This document shows positions 43,961-54,610 of a stretch of 64,000 nucleotides of DNA, in pieces. Origin of the DNA: Sphingobacterium spiritivorum ATCC 33861 (GTDB lineage: Bacteria; Bacteroidota; Bacteroidia; Sphingobacteriales; Sphingobacteriaceae); contig NZ_GL379776.1 of assembly GCF_000143765.1 (NCBI RefSeq), positions 64,465 to 128,464 of the forward strand, given 5' to 3'. The stretch's first letter is position 1, and each line of letters begins with the position of its first letter. Position numbers and translations under genes: made by a program. The notes under the pieces were generated by a model. That model saw only the letters and a program-made list of their open reading frames with translations, ran no database searches and was not told the DNA's origin.

Positions 43961-45871
43961 TTAGTTACTGAAATAGGCTCTTACATTTTTACCTTCTACC
44001 CAGTTCATAAAAGCTTTATTTACAACTTTGTTTCCTCCAGGGGTAGGATAATCTCCTGAGAAATACCAGTCTCCTTTATGATCGGGGATAGCTGTATGCA
44101 GGTTATCCAATGTCTGGAAGATAACTTCTACATCTGCTTTCAAATGGTGAGGTTTGATGATCTTCGCAATTTCAGCTGAGATTTCTTCATTTGTAAACGG
44201 CGCATAGATTGCCTTTACATAATTCTCAATTTCTTCTTTATCTTTTGTCAGAGAAGCTACACACTTCTGATAAACTTCATCAATAATATGTGCCAGTCCG
44301 CGCTGCTTCAACAGGTTAATAGCCGCTTCGAACGCCACAAACTCTCCCATACGTGACATATCGATACCATAACAATCAGGGTAACGGATCTGTGGTGCAG
44401 AAGAAACGATAACAATCTTTTTCGGATTCAAACGATCCAGGATCGTCAGAATACTTTGTTTTAATGTCGTTCCTCTTACGATAGAATCGTCAATAGCTAC
44501 AATAGTATCTTTATCATCTCTGACGATACCATAAGTGGTATCATACACATGTTGTACCATATCAGTACGGTCGGCATCTTGTGTTATAAACGTTCTTAAT
44601 TTCGCATCCTTTACATTTAACTTTTCAAAACGTGGCGCCATACTCAGTACTTCTTCCAGCTCTATATCCGAAATTTTATCCTCCCGGTTTAATAAAGCCT
44701 GTTTCTGAAGATCTCGCACGTATGCATTTACACCTTCAGTCATACCATAGTATGAAACTTCAGCAGTATTAGGAATAAAAGAGAATACTGTATTTTTGAT
44801 ATCATAATTTATAGATTCCAGTACAAGCGGAGTCAGAAGACGTCCCAATTCTTTACGTTCCTTGTAAATATCTGCGTCAGAACCACGGGAAAAGTAGATA
44901 CGTTCAAATGAACATGATTTTTTCTCAACCGGCTGGCGGAACATCTCTTCCGTGACAGTACCATCCTTCTTAGCAATGAGCGCATGCCCGGGTTTGATTT
45001 CTTTAACACTTCCGATAGGAACATTGAAAGCAGTCTGTATTACCGGTCTTTCTGAAGCAACAACAAGGATTTCTTCATCCTGATAATAGAATGCCGGTCT
45101 GATACCTGCCGGATCACGCATGACAAAAGCATCACCGTGACCAAATATACCGGCAATCGTATATCCGCCGTCCCAGGTTTTAGCAGAGCGGGTTAATATT
45201 TTGGCTACATCCAGATTCTTGGCGATCAGTGAACTGATTTCCACATTAGAGTAGTCTTCTTTTTTAAATTTATCAAATAACTCCTGATTTTCATCGTCCA
45301 GGAAGTGTCCGATTTTTTCCAGCACGGTTACTGTATCCGCTTTTTCCTTTGGATGTTGTCCCAACTCATACAGTTGTTGCAGCAACTCATCCACATTTGT
45401 CATATTAAAATTTCCGGCTACAACCAGATTACGGCTCATCCAGTTATTTTGTCTAAGAAAAGGATGACAGCTTTCAATACTGTTTTTTCCGTGAGTTCCA
45501 TATCTCAAATGTCCCAATAGCACTTCACCGGTAAAGCTTACATGTTCTTTCAGCCAGGTTGTATCTTTCGATTCTTTAGGATATGCCTTCTGAACAGCGG
45601 CAAATTTCTTTTGAACGTATTCAAAGATATCTGCAACGGCTGATGAACCCATTGCTCTATAACGGCTGATGTAACGGTTACCAGGTTGCGTATCAAATTT
45701 GATCGTCGCAATACCAGCACCATCCTGTCCGCGATTGTGCTGTTTTTCCATTAATAGATACAGCTTATTAATCCCGTAATAGGGCGTACCGTATTTTTCC
45801 TGATAATAAGAGAGGGGTTTTAACAATCGAATAAGTGCAATTCCGCACTCGTGTTTTATAGCGTCACTCAT
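43961..45871 (-). CDS. purF: Amidophosphoribosyltransferase-type class II glutamine amidotransferase (PurF-like)
   Basis: The enzyme transfers glutamine amide nitrogen to PRPP, giving phosphoribosylamine at the start of purine synthesis. The N-terminal class II glutaminase has its nucleophile at Cys9 (KHECGIAL), so a short propeptide must be removed, as in Bacillus PurF. It is followed by MEKQHNRGQDGAGIA and HLRYGTHG. The C-terminal phosphoribosyltransferase domain carries the PRPP loop VAIDDSIVRGTTLKQSI. At 636 residues it is longer than the usual 470-510, a form common in Bacteroidota that may coexist with a shorter PurF, so the purF symbol is tentative. It lies downstream of the ammonium transporter gene on the same strand. 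Confidence 0.88.
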   Translation of the reverse strand: MSDAIKHECGIALIRLLKPLSYYQEKYGTPYYGINKLYLLMEKQHNRGQDGAGIATIKFDTQPGNRYISRYRAMGSSAVADIFEYVQKKFAAVQKAYPKESKDTTWLKEHVSFTGEVLLGHLRYGTHGKNSIESCHPFLRQNNWMSRNLVVAGNFNMTNVDELLQQLYELGQHPKEKADTVTVLEKIGHFLDDENQELFDKFKKEDYSNVEISSLIAKNLDVAKILTRSAKTWDGGYTIAGIFGHGDAFVMRDPAGIRPAFYYQDEEILVVASERPVIQTAFNVPIGSVKEIKPGHALIAKKDGTVTEEMFRQPVEKKSCSFERIYFSRGSDADIYKERKELGRLLTPLVLESINYDIKNTVFSFIPNTAEVSYYGMTEGVNAYVRDLQKQALLNREDKISDIELEEVLSMAPRFEKLNVKDAKLRTFITQDADRTDMVQHVYDTTYGIVRDDKDTIVAIDDSIVRGTTLKQSILTILDRLNPKKIVIVSSAPQIRYPDCYGIDMSRMGEFVAFEAAINLLKQRGLAHIIDEVYQKCVASLTKDKEEIENYVKAIYAPFTNEEISAEIAKIIKPHHLKADVEVIFQTLDNLHTAIPDHKGDWYFSGDYPTPGGNKVVNKAFMNWVEGKNVRAYFSN

Positions 45872-46027
45872 AGCTTGATTTGATGACGCAAAGTTACATA
45901 TTATTTAAGAAAATTTTTCATAAAAAGTCTTTCTAAAGTTTCCGCAATGTCATTTCTTATACTACACAAAATACCCCTGTATATCGGATGATTTACAGGG
46001 GATTGGGGAAATTAGTAGTGAGATATA

Positions 46028-47341
46028 TCATAATTTCTCATTATGCTGAGAAAGATCAAGTCCGATTTCTTCTTCTTCTTCACTCACGCGCAACGGAGAG
46101 ATCAGGTCTGTCAGTTTTAAAAGTACAAAAGCCAGTATCAGTGTAAAAAGAGTCGCTCCTACCAAACCTATCACATGCGCCACAAAAAGCGTAGTCTCCC
46201 CGAAAAATAATCCGTCATGCTCTACTGCTCCGTTTATCGCTTTAGTAGCAAAGATTCCGGTTAGCAGCATACCCACCATACCTCCTAATCCGTGACATGG
46301 AAATACATCAAGCGTATCATCCACACGCGATTTGGTTCTCCAGTCTACGACCATCCGGCTGATGAGTGCGGCTACAGCACCAATAATCAGGGAGTGTGGT
46401 ACAGTCACAAACCCTGCAGCAGGGGTAATAGCAACCAATCCTACTACTGCACCGATACAAGTCCCCATAGCAGATGGTTTAATTCCTCTTGCTGCATCAA
46501 AAAATATCCACATCAATGCCGCAGCACCTGAAGCTGCAGAAGTAGTCGCCAGCGCTGTAGCAGCTAATGCATTTGCTCCGAAAGCTGAACCGGCATTGAA
46601 TCCAAACCATCCGAACCATAACATCCCCGTGCCCAGCATCACATATGTAATACGCGCCGGATTATGGGCATGAAAATCTTTACCCTGTTTAAGATAGATC
46701 GCTGCTGCCAAAGCTGTCAGTCCCGCAGACATATGCACAACTGTACCACCGGCAAAATCCAATACGCCAAGCTTGAAAAGTACGCCATCCGGATGCCAGG
46801 TAGCATGCGCAAGCGGAGCATAAATAAAAATAAAAAACAGACAGATAAAGAGGATATAGGAAGTAAAACGTATACGTTCGGCCACAGCACCCGTTATCAA
46901 TGCTGGTGTAATAATTGCAAACTTGAGCTGATACATTGCAAACAAGGTAAACGGAATGGTTGGTGCCCCCGGCCAGGGCTTACCTCCTATTACATGCTCA
47001 AACATAAAATAGGTACGTGGATCTCCTATAATACCGCCAATGGAGGTACCAAACACCAGACTAAAACCAAATACAACCCATATCACAGCCACTACTGCCA
47101 TACAAATAAAACTCTGCAACATCGTGGAGATTACATTCTTCTTTTTCACCATTCCTCCATAAAAATAAGCTAAACCCGGAGTCATAATTAGAACCAGAGC
47201 CGTAGATGTCAACATCCAGGCAGTATCCGAACCTGAATATTCAAAATCACCACCACTAACAGGAACTGAAGGAAAAATCAGAGCTAAAATCAAAACTCCC
47301 ACCATAAAAATCAGCGGAAAAACAGACTTTTTACTTTTCAT
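46028..47341 (-). CDS. amt: Ammonium transporter (Amt family)
   Basis: The 437-residue inner-membrane protein has an N-terminal signal-like helix and 11 core helices. It shows the Amt signatures DTAWMLTSTALVLIMTPGLAYFYGG, FDFAGGTVVHMSAG (first pore His) and FPCHGLGGMVGMLLTGIFA (second pore His). It passes ammonium into the cell when external supply is low. The C-terminal tail is short and acidic (EEEEEIGLDLS). The partner PII gene (glnB/glnK) is not adjacent here, which is unusual for Amt loci. The AT-rich 140 bases upstream hold the likely promoter. Confidence 0.96.
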   Translation of the reverse strand: MKSKKSVFPLIFMVGVLILALIFPSVPVSGGDFEYSGSDTAWMLTSTALVLIMTPGLAYFYGGMVKKKNVISTMLQSFICMAVVAVIWVVFGFSLVFGTSIGGIIGDPRTYFMFEHVIGGKPWPGAPTIPFTLFAMYQLKFAIITPALITGAVAERIRFTSYILFICLFFIFIYAPLAHATWHPDGVLFKLGVLDFAGGTVVHMSAGLTALAAAIYLKQGKDFHAHNPARITYVMLGTGMLWFGWFGFNAGSAFGANALAATALATTSAASGAAALMWIFFDAARGIKPSAMGTCIGAVVGLVAITPAAGFVTVPHSLIIGAVAALISRMVVDWRTKSRVDDTLDVFPCHGLGGMVGMLLTGIFATKAINGAVEHDGLFFGETTLFVAHVIGLVGATLFTLILAFVLLKLTDLISPLRVSEEEEEIGLDLSQHNEKL

Positions 47342-47483
47342 ATTTAATATTACGCTTTATAATTGCTCAAAAATATATTAATTCATTAAAAAATCAATAA
47401 AAAAAGTGTATTTATTTCAAAAAATATTTAAAAATACAATCATATTCAAAACAAAAACCATCAATAAAGATAAAATTGGCAAT

Positions 47484-47517
47484 AAAAAAAAGGAGATGAT
47501 CTATGATCATCTCCTTT
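47484..47517 (-). terminator. Terminator of thioredoxin gene
   Basis: A 12-bp perfect stem (AAAGGAGATGAT with ATCATCTCCTTT, loop CTATG) carries a T run on the minus strand and lies 25 bases after the trxA stop. Confidence 0.9.
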
Positions 47518-47541
47518 CTGAGGTTAAAAACCTTCTATTTC

Positions 47542-47859
47542 TTAGAACTGTTTGTTAAGTTTTTCTGTCAATACTGATTTTGGCACTGCTCCGACTTGTT
47601 TATCAACGATCTCGCCGTTTTTGAAGAACAATAGTGCAGGAATGTTACGGATACCAAAACGAACTGAAATTTCAGGATTGCTGTCCACATCAACTTTTCC
47701 CACAACAGCTTTACCTTCATATTCTTTAGCGATCTCTTCTACCACCGGACCAACCATGCGGCAAGGACCACACCATTCTGCCCAAAAATCTACCAATACT
47801 GGTTTATCTGATTTTAATACCAATTCTTCAAAATTGCTGTCTGTAATTTCTAAAGCCAT
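47542..47859 (-). CDS. trxA: Thioredoxin
   Basis: This 105-residue cytosolic protein has the complete thioredoxin fold with the redox centre WCGPC (Cys30 and Cys33) in VDFWAEWCGPCRMVGP, the cis-Pro segment RNIPALLFFKNGE, and a normal C-terminal helix. It reduces protein disulfides using thioredoxin reductase. It lies 120 bases after dnaE on the same strand, may share its transcript, and is closed by a hairpin terminator. Confidence 0.98.
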   Translation of the reverse strand: MALEITDSNFEELVLKSDKPVLVDFWAEWCGPCRMVGPVVEEIAKEYEGKAVVGKVDVDSNPEISVRFGIRNIPALLFFKNGEIVDKQVGAVPKSVLTEKLNKQF

Positions 47860-47979
47860 AATTATTTTTTTTTAAACAATGATTTACATCATTATGGGTT
47901 ATCTCTTTAATCTCTAACAAAGATAAACAACGTCATCTGAATTTTAGTCATCAAGGGGTTAAATAATAACTATGCTGTA

Positions 47980-50900
47980 TCAATTCAATCTATAATTAAC
48001 ACCTTCAAACTGCTCTATCCCATCCAAAAATTCGTTTGTGAGGTTAATTTTTATAGTTTTCGCCGGCATCTCTATATTGAAGCCTTCCTGTACATCCACA
48101 ATTTTGAATTTCAACTGACAATTGGCATCCTGCCCTTCTACCCGTGTACCGTCTATTAAGTTCTTCATAAACTGTACAAATTCAGAATTAACAACCTGTA
48201 AAGGTACCTGCACGGTAAAACTTTTCGCCAGCTTCTCCCTAAGATCCGATAACAACTGAATATTTTTCAGTTCAAAACCCCAGTTTCCGACCTGCCTGAA
48301 TCTTTCCTGAACCAATCCCCTGATCTGCACAAAATATCCTTCCTGCAGATAGCCCTTAAATTTAACATAATCCTCACCGAAGACCATCATTTCAAATGAA
48401 TCCGAATAGTCTTCTATAACCAAGATACCAAAGGGTTTGCCATTCTTGGAAACACGATGATTTGCCGCTGCAATTATCCCTCCGATAATAACTTCTTTAT
48501 TTTTGATCTTATTGAACTCCAGCAATACATCCTCTTCCACTTCTGAAGCCTTGACTTTGTTGATCAGCTGCAGCTCACTTACGTTGTTCTGGCAGAAATG
48601 TTTGATCTCAAATTTATAGTTGTCGAGCGGATGACTGGTCAGGTAGATACCGATCACATCTTTCTCATACTTGAGTTTTTCAATAAGTCCCCACTGCGGA
48701 CACGGCGCCAGTACAGGTTCCGGAAGCTCAGCGCTTCCACCTCCTCCAAACAGGCTCGCCTGCGCTGAGCTTTCATTTTCTTTGTGACGCTGACCGAACC
48801 TGACCGCCTTTTCAAGTCCGGTAGAATTATCTCCGTCCACATGAAAATACTGAGCACGGTGTGTCTCCTTGAAACTATCAAATCCTCCGGCGTAGGCCAG
48901 ACTTTCGAACGCTTTTTTGTTAGCAGCACGAAGATCTATCCTTTTGGCCATATCAAATACTGATTTATAAGGATTACCCTCACGCGTCTGTACAATCGTA
49001 TCTACAGCACCTGCTCCTACTCCTTTGACGGCTCCCATTCCAAAACGAATAGCCCCCCTATCATTTACAGTAAACTTGTAATGTGATTCATTTACATCCG
49101 GCCCTAATACTTCCAGCCCCATTCTCCGGCATTCCTCCATAAAAAATGTCACCTGTTTGATGTCATTCATATTATTGGACAGTACAGCCGCCATATATTC
49201 AGCAGGGAAATGTGCTTTGAGGTATGCTGTCTGATAAGCCACCCATGCATAGCAGGTGGAATGTGATTTATTGAAGGCATAACTCGCAAAAGCTTCCCAG
49301 TCGGTCCATATCTTTTCCAGCACTTTGGCATTATGTCCTTTCTCTACAGCCTGTGACACAAACTTGGGCTTCATCTTATCAAGTACAGCCTTTTGTTTCT
49401 TACCCATGGCCTTACGCAATACGTCGGCATCACCTTTTGAGAATCCGGCAAGTTTCTGGGACAAGAGCATTACCTGTTCCTGATATACCGTAATACCATA
49501 TGTTTCTTTCAGGTACTCTTCACAGGCATCCAGATCGTATACAATCGGCTCTATTCCGTGTTTACGTTTGATAAAGCTTGGGATATATTCCATCGGGCCC
49601 GGACGATAAAGGGCATTCATCGCAATAAGATCGGCAAATACTGTTGGCTTAAGATCCTTCATATGCTTCTGCATACCGGGCGACTCGTACTGGAATACAC
49701 CTATCGTCTCACCACGCTGGAATAATTCATATGTTAACTGATCATCTATCGGGAAATTGTCCGGGTCCAGATCCAGATTATGCCTCAGTTTGACATTTGC
49801 AACAGTATCTTTAATCAGCGTAAGTGTCTTTAACCCTAAAAAGTCCATCTTCAGGAGACCCGCACTTTCCACCACGGAGTTATCAAACTGCGTGACATAA
49901 AGGTCGGAGTCTTTAGCTAATGATACAGGGACGAAATTGGTTATATCGTCCGGAGTAATAATAACTCCACAGGCGTGGATACCTGTGTTCCGCATAGAAC
50001 CTTCCAGTACCCTTGCCTGCTTGATTGTCTCCGCTTCAAGTCCGGCACCATCAGCAAGCGAAATGAGCTTATGGACAGCTTCGAGTTCTTCGGCCCGAAG
50101 GGCCTCTTTCAATGCCTTTTCGTCCATATTGAAAATCTTGCTGAGCTTGAGATTAGGAATCAGTTTCGCTATTTCATTGGCATCAGACAACGGCAGATCC
50201 AATACCCTGGCTGTATCCTTAATCGAAGATTTGGCAGCCATTGTACCATAGGTAATGATCTGCGCGACCTGCGAAGCACCGTACTTATCAATTACATACT
50301 GCATAACCTTTCCACGGCCTTCATCATCAAAGTCAATATCAATATCGGGCATGGATACACGATCGGGATTAAGGAAACGCTCAAAAAGCAGATCGTACTG
50401 AATCGGGTCAATATTTGTAATACCCAGACAGTAAGCAACCGCAGATCCGGCAGCAGATCCACGTCCGGGGCCTACAGAAACCCCCATATTGCGGGCTTCG
50501 GCAATAAAATCCTGCACAATAAGAAAATATCCGGGATATCCTGTCTTTTCAATAGTCGCAAGTTCGAAATCCAATCGCTCACGAATATCATCCGTAATCT
50601 CGGCATATCGCTTCTCCGCACCTACATAGGTAAGATGAGCGAGATACTTGTTCTCGCCTCTTTTACCCCCATCTTCATTATCTTCCTGTACCTGAAACTG
50701 TTCAGGAATCTCAAACTTAGGAAGCAAAACATCTCTGTTGAGTTTGAAGATCTCTACTTTATCAATAATCTCCTGAATATTAACAATGGCTTCCGGAAGA
50801 TCGGCAAACACCTTCTTCATTTCAGAAGCAGATTTAAAGTAATATTCCTGATTGGGCAATCCAAAACGGAAACCACGTCCTCTTCCTTTTGGCGTAGAGA

Positions 50901-52404
50901 GCTTCTCTCCGTCTTTTACACAAAGTAAAATATCGTGAGCATGAGCATCTGCTTTATTAACATAGTAAGTATTGTTTGTTCCGATGACTTTTACCCCATG
51001 TCTGCGCGCCAGCGAAACCAATGTTTCATTGACACGGTTTTCATCTTCCTGTCCGTGGCGCATGACTTCGATATAGAAGTCTTCCCCAAACTGTTCTTTC
51101 CACCAGATCAATGCTTCTTCCGCCTGATTCTCTCCGATGTTGAGTATCTTATTCGGAATTTCCCCCTGCAAGTTACCCGAAAGGACAATAATATCTTCTT
51201 TGTACTGCTCTACAACCTTTTTGTCAATACGCGGCACATAATAGAATCCTTTTGTATACGCTACCGATGACATTTTTGCCAGATTGTGATAGCCATTTTT
51301 ATTTTTAGCCAGGAAGACAACCTGATAACCGTTATCTTTCCGGCTCTTATCGAGGTGATCCTCGCAGATAAAGAACTCACATCCTACTATAGGTTTTACT
51401 ATAGTCTCTGTAGGTGCTTCACCATTATCTATAAGTTCCTGATTTTTTGTTTCCGCATCTTTATTGTGACCGAGTACACGGCTCACAAAATGGAAAGCCC
51501 CCATCATATTTCCATGATCAGTCAGGGCTACTGCGGGCATTTTATTTTTAACAGCGGCATCAACCAGACCTCCTATAGAGATCGTGGATTGTAAAACGGA
51601 AAATTGGGAGTGATTATGTAAATGCGCAAATACAGCATCATCCAGGGCAGCCGCAGCTTCCTGATCAATGACAACTTCATCTGCTCCTGAAGTTTGCTGA
51701 CGGGATCTGATCTCATCTGAAGCCTTTTTCAGATTCAGGTGTTGGAGACCTACCGTTTCTATTGGTCCGGGATTCTGTGTTTTAAACTCAACAAAATATC
51801 CGGTATCCTGTTGAAGCTGATCTAATGTAAAGACTTCAAGACGTACTAGTTCAAGAAAACAACGAGTCGTTGCTTCCACATCGGCAGTTGCATTGTGTGC
51901 TTCAGCAAAAGGTACTCCAAAAAGATAAGTGTGTAACTCCGTCAGATTAGGAAGTTTATACCGGCCTCCACGTCCACCGGGAAGTTTCAGCAACTCAGCA
52001 GTTACTTCAGTACAGGTATCCAGCACAGGCATCCCAGCCATAGGTGATTCTACTCCGTAACGGTAGAATTCACACCCCATAATATTTAAGTCAAAGCCAA
52101 TATTCTGTCCGACGACAAATTTGGCTTTTGCCAATGCTTCATTGAACCTGACGAGTGCTTCCTGAATAGGGATACCGCGCTCCTGCGCTAACTCTGTAGA
52201 TATACCGTGTATCTTCTCAGAGTCATAAGGAATATTAAAGCCATCCGGTGCGATGAGAAAATCTGCATGCTCCACCATATTCCCCATATCATCATGAAGC
52301 TGCCATGCAATTTGTATACATCTGGGCCAGTTATCGGTATCCGTAATCGGTGCATCCCATCTTTTAGGTAAACCTGTAGTTTCCGTATCAAAAATTATAT
52401 ACAT
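47980..52404 (-). CDS. dnaE: DNA polymerase III alpha subunit with N-terminal DEDDh exonuclease
   Basis: The 1474-residue replicative polymerase has a fused proofreading domain. The DEDDh exonuclease (about residues 1-190) carries Asp6 and Glu8 in FDTETTG, Asp105 in NIGFDLN, and His170 with Asp175 in AHNATADVE. The PHP domain follows (about 258-460; FAHLHNHSQFSVL, VALTDHGNM). The polymerase core has the catalytic aspartates near 687-691 (MPDIDIDFDD) and the block GPGRGSAAGSAVAYCLG. The C-terminal part has an OB-fold. Fusion of the epsilon-like exonuclease to alpha is normal in Bacteroidota and gives a length well above the 1160 of E. coli DnaE. Confidence 0.97.
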   Translation of the reverse strand: MYIIFDTETTGLPKRWDAPITDTDNWPRCIQIAWQLHDDMGNMVEHADFLIAPDGFNIPYDSEKIHGISTELAQERGIPIQEALVRFNEALAKAKFVVGQNIGFDLNIMGCEFYRYGVESPMAGMPVLDTCTEVTAELLKLPGGRGGRYKLPNLTELHTYLFGVPFAEAHNATADVEATTRCFLELVRLEVFTLDQLQQDTGYFVEFKTQNPGPIETVGLQHLNLKKASDEIRSRQQTSGADEVVIDQEAAAALDDAVFAHLHNHSQFSVLQSTISIGGLVDAAVKNKMPAVALTDHGNMMGAFHFVSRVLGHNKDAETKNQELIDNGEAPTETIVKPIVGCEFFICEDHLDKSRKDNGYQVVFLAKNKNGYHNLAKMSSVAYTKGFYYVPRIDKKVVEQYKEDIIVLSGNLQGEIPNKILNIGENQAEEALIWWKEQFGEDFYIEVMRHGQEDENRVNETLVSLARRHGVKVIGTNNTYYVNKADAHAHDILLCVKDGEKLSTPKGRGRGFRFGLPNQEYYFKSASEMKKVFADLPEAIVNIQEIIDKVEIFKLNRDVLLPKFEIPEQFQVQEDNEDGGKRGENKYLAHLTYVGAEKRYAEITDDIRERLDFELATIEKTGYPGYFLIVQDFIAEARNMGVSVGPGRGSAAGSAVAYCLGITNIDPIQYDLLFERFLNPDRVSMPDIDIDFDDEGRGKVMQYVIDKYGASQVAQIITYGTMAAKSSIKDTARVLDLPLSDANEIAKLIPNLKLSKIFNMDEKALKEALRAEELEAVHKLISLADGAGLEAETIKQARVLEGSMRNTGIHACGVIITPDDITNFVPVSLAKDSDLYVTQFDNSVVESAGLLKMDFLGLKTLTLIKDTVANVKLRHNLDLDPDNFPIDDQLTYELFQRGETIGVFQYESPGMQKHMKDLKPTVFADLIAMNALYRPGPMEYIPSFIKRKHGIEPIVYDLDACEEYLKETYGITVYQEQVMLLSQKLAGFSKGDADVLRKAMGKKQKAVLDKMKPKFVSQAVEKGHNAKVLEKIWTDWEAFASYAFNKSHSTCYAWVAYQTAYLKAHFPAEYMAAVLSNNMNDIKQVTFFMEECRRMGLEVLGPDVNESHYKFTVNDRGAIRFGMGAVKGVGAGAVDTIVQTREGNPYKSVFDMAKRIDLRAANKKAFESLAYAGGFDSFKETHRAQYFHVDGDNSTGLEKAVRFGQRHKENESSAQASLFGGGGSAELPEPVLAPCPQWGLIEKLKYEKDVIGIYLTSHPLDNYKFEIKHFCQNNVSELQLINKVKASEVEEDVLLEFNKIKNKEVIIGGIIAAANHRVSKNGKPFGILVIEDYSDSFEMMVFGEDYVKFKGYLQEGYFVQIRGLVQERFRQVGNWGFELKNIQLLSDLREKLAKSFTVQVPLQVVNSEFVQFMKNLIDGTRVEGQDANCQLKFKIVDVQEGFNIEMPAKTIKINLTNEFLDGIEQFEGVNYRLN

Positions 52405-52651
52405 ATCGTCCTTCCTTATCCTTTTCTTACTGCGACATGAGCGTCATAAAATATGCCGTTCAAAGCTTCCATGAAGTTACAAAATTACTAAAGATTTCCA
52501 GTCATCGCACTTTAAAAATGGGATATCTTTTATCCTGTTAATCTACAATAAATTATAAATAAGGACTCAACAGCTCAGAAACAAAGGCACAGCACACAGC
52601 AAGCCATATCCGAGGAAGCTTCAATAAGAAAACAAATTGAAAAACAATTAC

Positions 52652-54610
52652 TTACACCTTATCAAATAACAGTTCTATGTTGACACTCGTCCCTTCACCT
52701 GCAACAGAGCTGATGTCTACATTTCCTTTCATATAAGAAGCCCGCATTCTTACATTCTGCAAGCCGATACCTTTCCCTTGCTTCTCTGTCTGACTGGCAT
52801 CAAATCCTTTTCCGTTATCTTCTACTGTAATGAGAAATCCCTCTTCATTCCGGAAACATTGTACAATGATCCTTGTCGCATTACCATGACGAATAGCATT
52901 GTTCAGTAATTCCTGAATAATCCTGTATATATTGGATTGCACGCCAGCAGGAATATCATTTTTTATCTCATCACACTGTAACTCAATAACCAGACCTTCA
53001 CGGCGTAAAGATGTACACAAATCCTCCAAAGCAACTGTAAGTCCGGAACGAACTAATGTTTCGGGCATCATATTCCGGGCAATATCCCTTAGCTCGCTGA
53101 TACTGTTATCCAGTTGCGTTCGTATATCATTAATATTAGTTGTTTCGGCCTCTGCCGCAAGTTTATATTTAATTCCTACCAATGCGCCTCCGAGACCATC
53201 GTGCAGATCACGCGCAAGCCGGCTTCGCTCCTGTTCTTCTCCGGCCAGCATAGCCTGCGCAAATTTCAGTTCCTGCTGCTGCTTCAGTATGCTAAGCTGC
53301 TGTTGCGCCTGTTTCTTGTGTTGCTTGTATAAATATATAAATACGAAGAGGACACAAAGTAACAAACAGGCTCCTATACCTAATATCCAGCTAAATAACA
53401 CCTGATTCTTTTGTTGTAACAGTGTTTGCTGCTTTTCAGCCTCCAATTGCACTATTTTTTTCTCCTTTTCAGCAGTTTTAAATTTAATTTCAAGATCAGC
53501 TATCTCTTTCTTTGTGTTTTCTTCATAAATACTGTCCTTTAATGCTGCGTGGTTTTTCATCCAGGTAAGCGCATTTTTGTAGTCGCCCATTTCCTTATAA
53601 GTATCGGAAAGATCCAAGGCGATTTGCTGCCGGTTATTTGCCATTTCAAACGGCATATTTTCCATTACAGTATATAACTCTTTCAGCGCAAGCGGAAATT
53701 TTTTCTGATTAAAATAGACATTAAAGTATTGGTACCTCAGGCTATTCAGTTCATAGGGCATATTCAGTTCAGTAGCAACTGCTATTGCCTGTTTGATATA
53801 TCCTTCTGCTTTAGTATAGTCCTTTTTATGCTGGTAGTACATAGAAGCCGTTTCTCCCAATATCAGGTGCGCCACAGATTTAGGTATAGTACGCAGTATG
53901 GTTTCCGCTTTGCGGATATAAGACGTGGCCTTGTCCGCATTTTTTGATTCCACATATACCCGTGCAAGATCTAACAATACGATGGCATATCTATCCTTTG
54001 AAAGATTATGCTGTTCATAATACCGGATACTCTTTTCATAATATTCTATAGCCTTATCATAGGTAGCTGTATTTGCAAATGCCATTCCTATATTACCGTA
54101 CGAGCGCGCCACCCATTCATGATCTTCAGCCAGTTCTGCTGCAGGAATGGCTTTTTGGATCAGTATTTCTACCATCCCTTTTTTGTTGTCTTTATGATCC
54201 AGCATCATGGCATAATTATGCCAGCTTTTGACCTGAAACTCATAGCTTTCTTTGCTTTTGTGCTTAGCAAATAAGAGAGCTGCCTGCTTATACCAATTCA
54301 TGCATTCCTGCGTCTCACCATCTTTTATGAACAAATAACTGCCTTTATAAAAAGCATAGAGTGCATTCAGATAACTGTTCTTACCGCTGAGTTGCCTGCC
54401 TTTATCAAGGTATCTCAAAGACTGCAAGGTATCTTTCTGTTTGATCCAATGATTAGAAAGCAGGTATGCGGAACGGGCTTTAATACTATCATTAGCTGCT
54501 GTTTGCAACACTTTTGACAGACTATCGGTGTAGATTTTATTTTTGTTATCCTGCGCAACAGAATAGGAATATTGGAGCAATAGTATAACGAAAAGAAGTA
54601 GTCGCTTCAT
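52652..54610 (-). CDS. TPR-containing sensor histidine kinase (HisKA_3 type)
   Basis: The 652-residue protein has a signal peptide (1-19), TPR repeats (about 30-370), a short coiled coil, one transmembrane helix (about 405-427), and a cytosolic kinase with the phospho-accepting His470 in RDLHDGLGG. An ATPase domain follows (VEDNGKGFDAS, GIGLQNVRMRASYM). It belongs to the NarL-partner class of kinases. The TPR region is outside the membrane and probably binds a ligand or peptide. No response regulator lies beside it in this window, so its partner is elsewhere. It is monocistronic. Confidence 0.93.
   Translation of the reverse strand: MKRLLLFVILLLQYSYSVAQDNKNKIYTDSLSKVLQTAANDSIKARSAYLLSNHWIKQKDTLQSLRYLDKGRQLSGKNSYLNALYAFYKGSYLFIKDGETQECMNWYKQAALLFAKHKSKESYEFQVKSWHNYAMMLDHKDNKKGMVEILIQKAIPAAELAEDHEWVARSYGNIGMAFANTATYDKAIEYYEKSIRYYEQHNLSKDRYAIVLLDLARVYVESKNADKATSYIRKAETILRTIPKSVAHLILGETASMYYQHKKDYTKAEGYIKQAIAVATELNMPYELNSLRYQYFNVYFNQKKFPLALKELYTVMENMPFEMANNRQQIALDLSDTYKEMGDYKNALTWMKNHAALKDSIYEENTKKEIADLEIKFKTAEKEKKIVQLEAEKQQTLLQQKNQVLFSWILGIGACLLLCVLFVFIYLYKQHKKQAQQQLSILKQQQELKFAQAMLAGEEQERSRLARDLHDGLGGALVGIKYKLAAEAETTNINDIRTQLDNSISELRDIARNMMPETLVRSGLTVALEDLCTSLRREGLVIELQCDEIKNDIPAGVQSNIYRIIQELLNNAIRHGNATRIIVQCFRNEEGFLITVEDNGKGFDASQTEKQGKGIGLQNVRMRASYMKGNVDISSVAGEGTSVNIELLFDKV

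Noticed and set aside
46664..47173. Plus-strand frame of 169 codons within amt
   Set aside because: It is antisense to a conserved transporter, Cys/His/Lys-rich without domain pattern, and a shadow frame.
49975..50928. Plus-strand open frame of 317 codons within dnaE
   Set aside because: It lies fully antisense to conserved polymerase sequence, has no recognisable domain and has an implausible composition.
52405..52651. RNA gene in the gap before dnaE
   Set aside because: I found no tRNA-like cloverleaf or other known RNA fold by eye.
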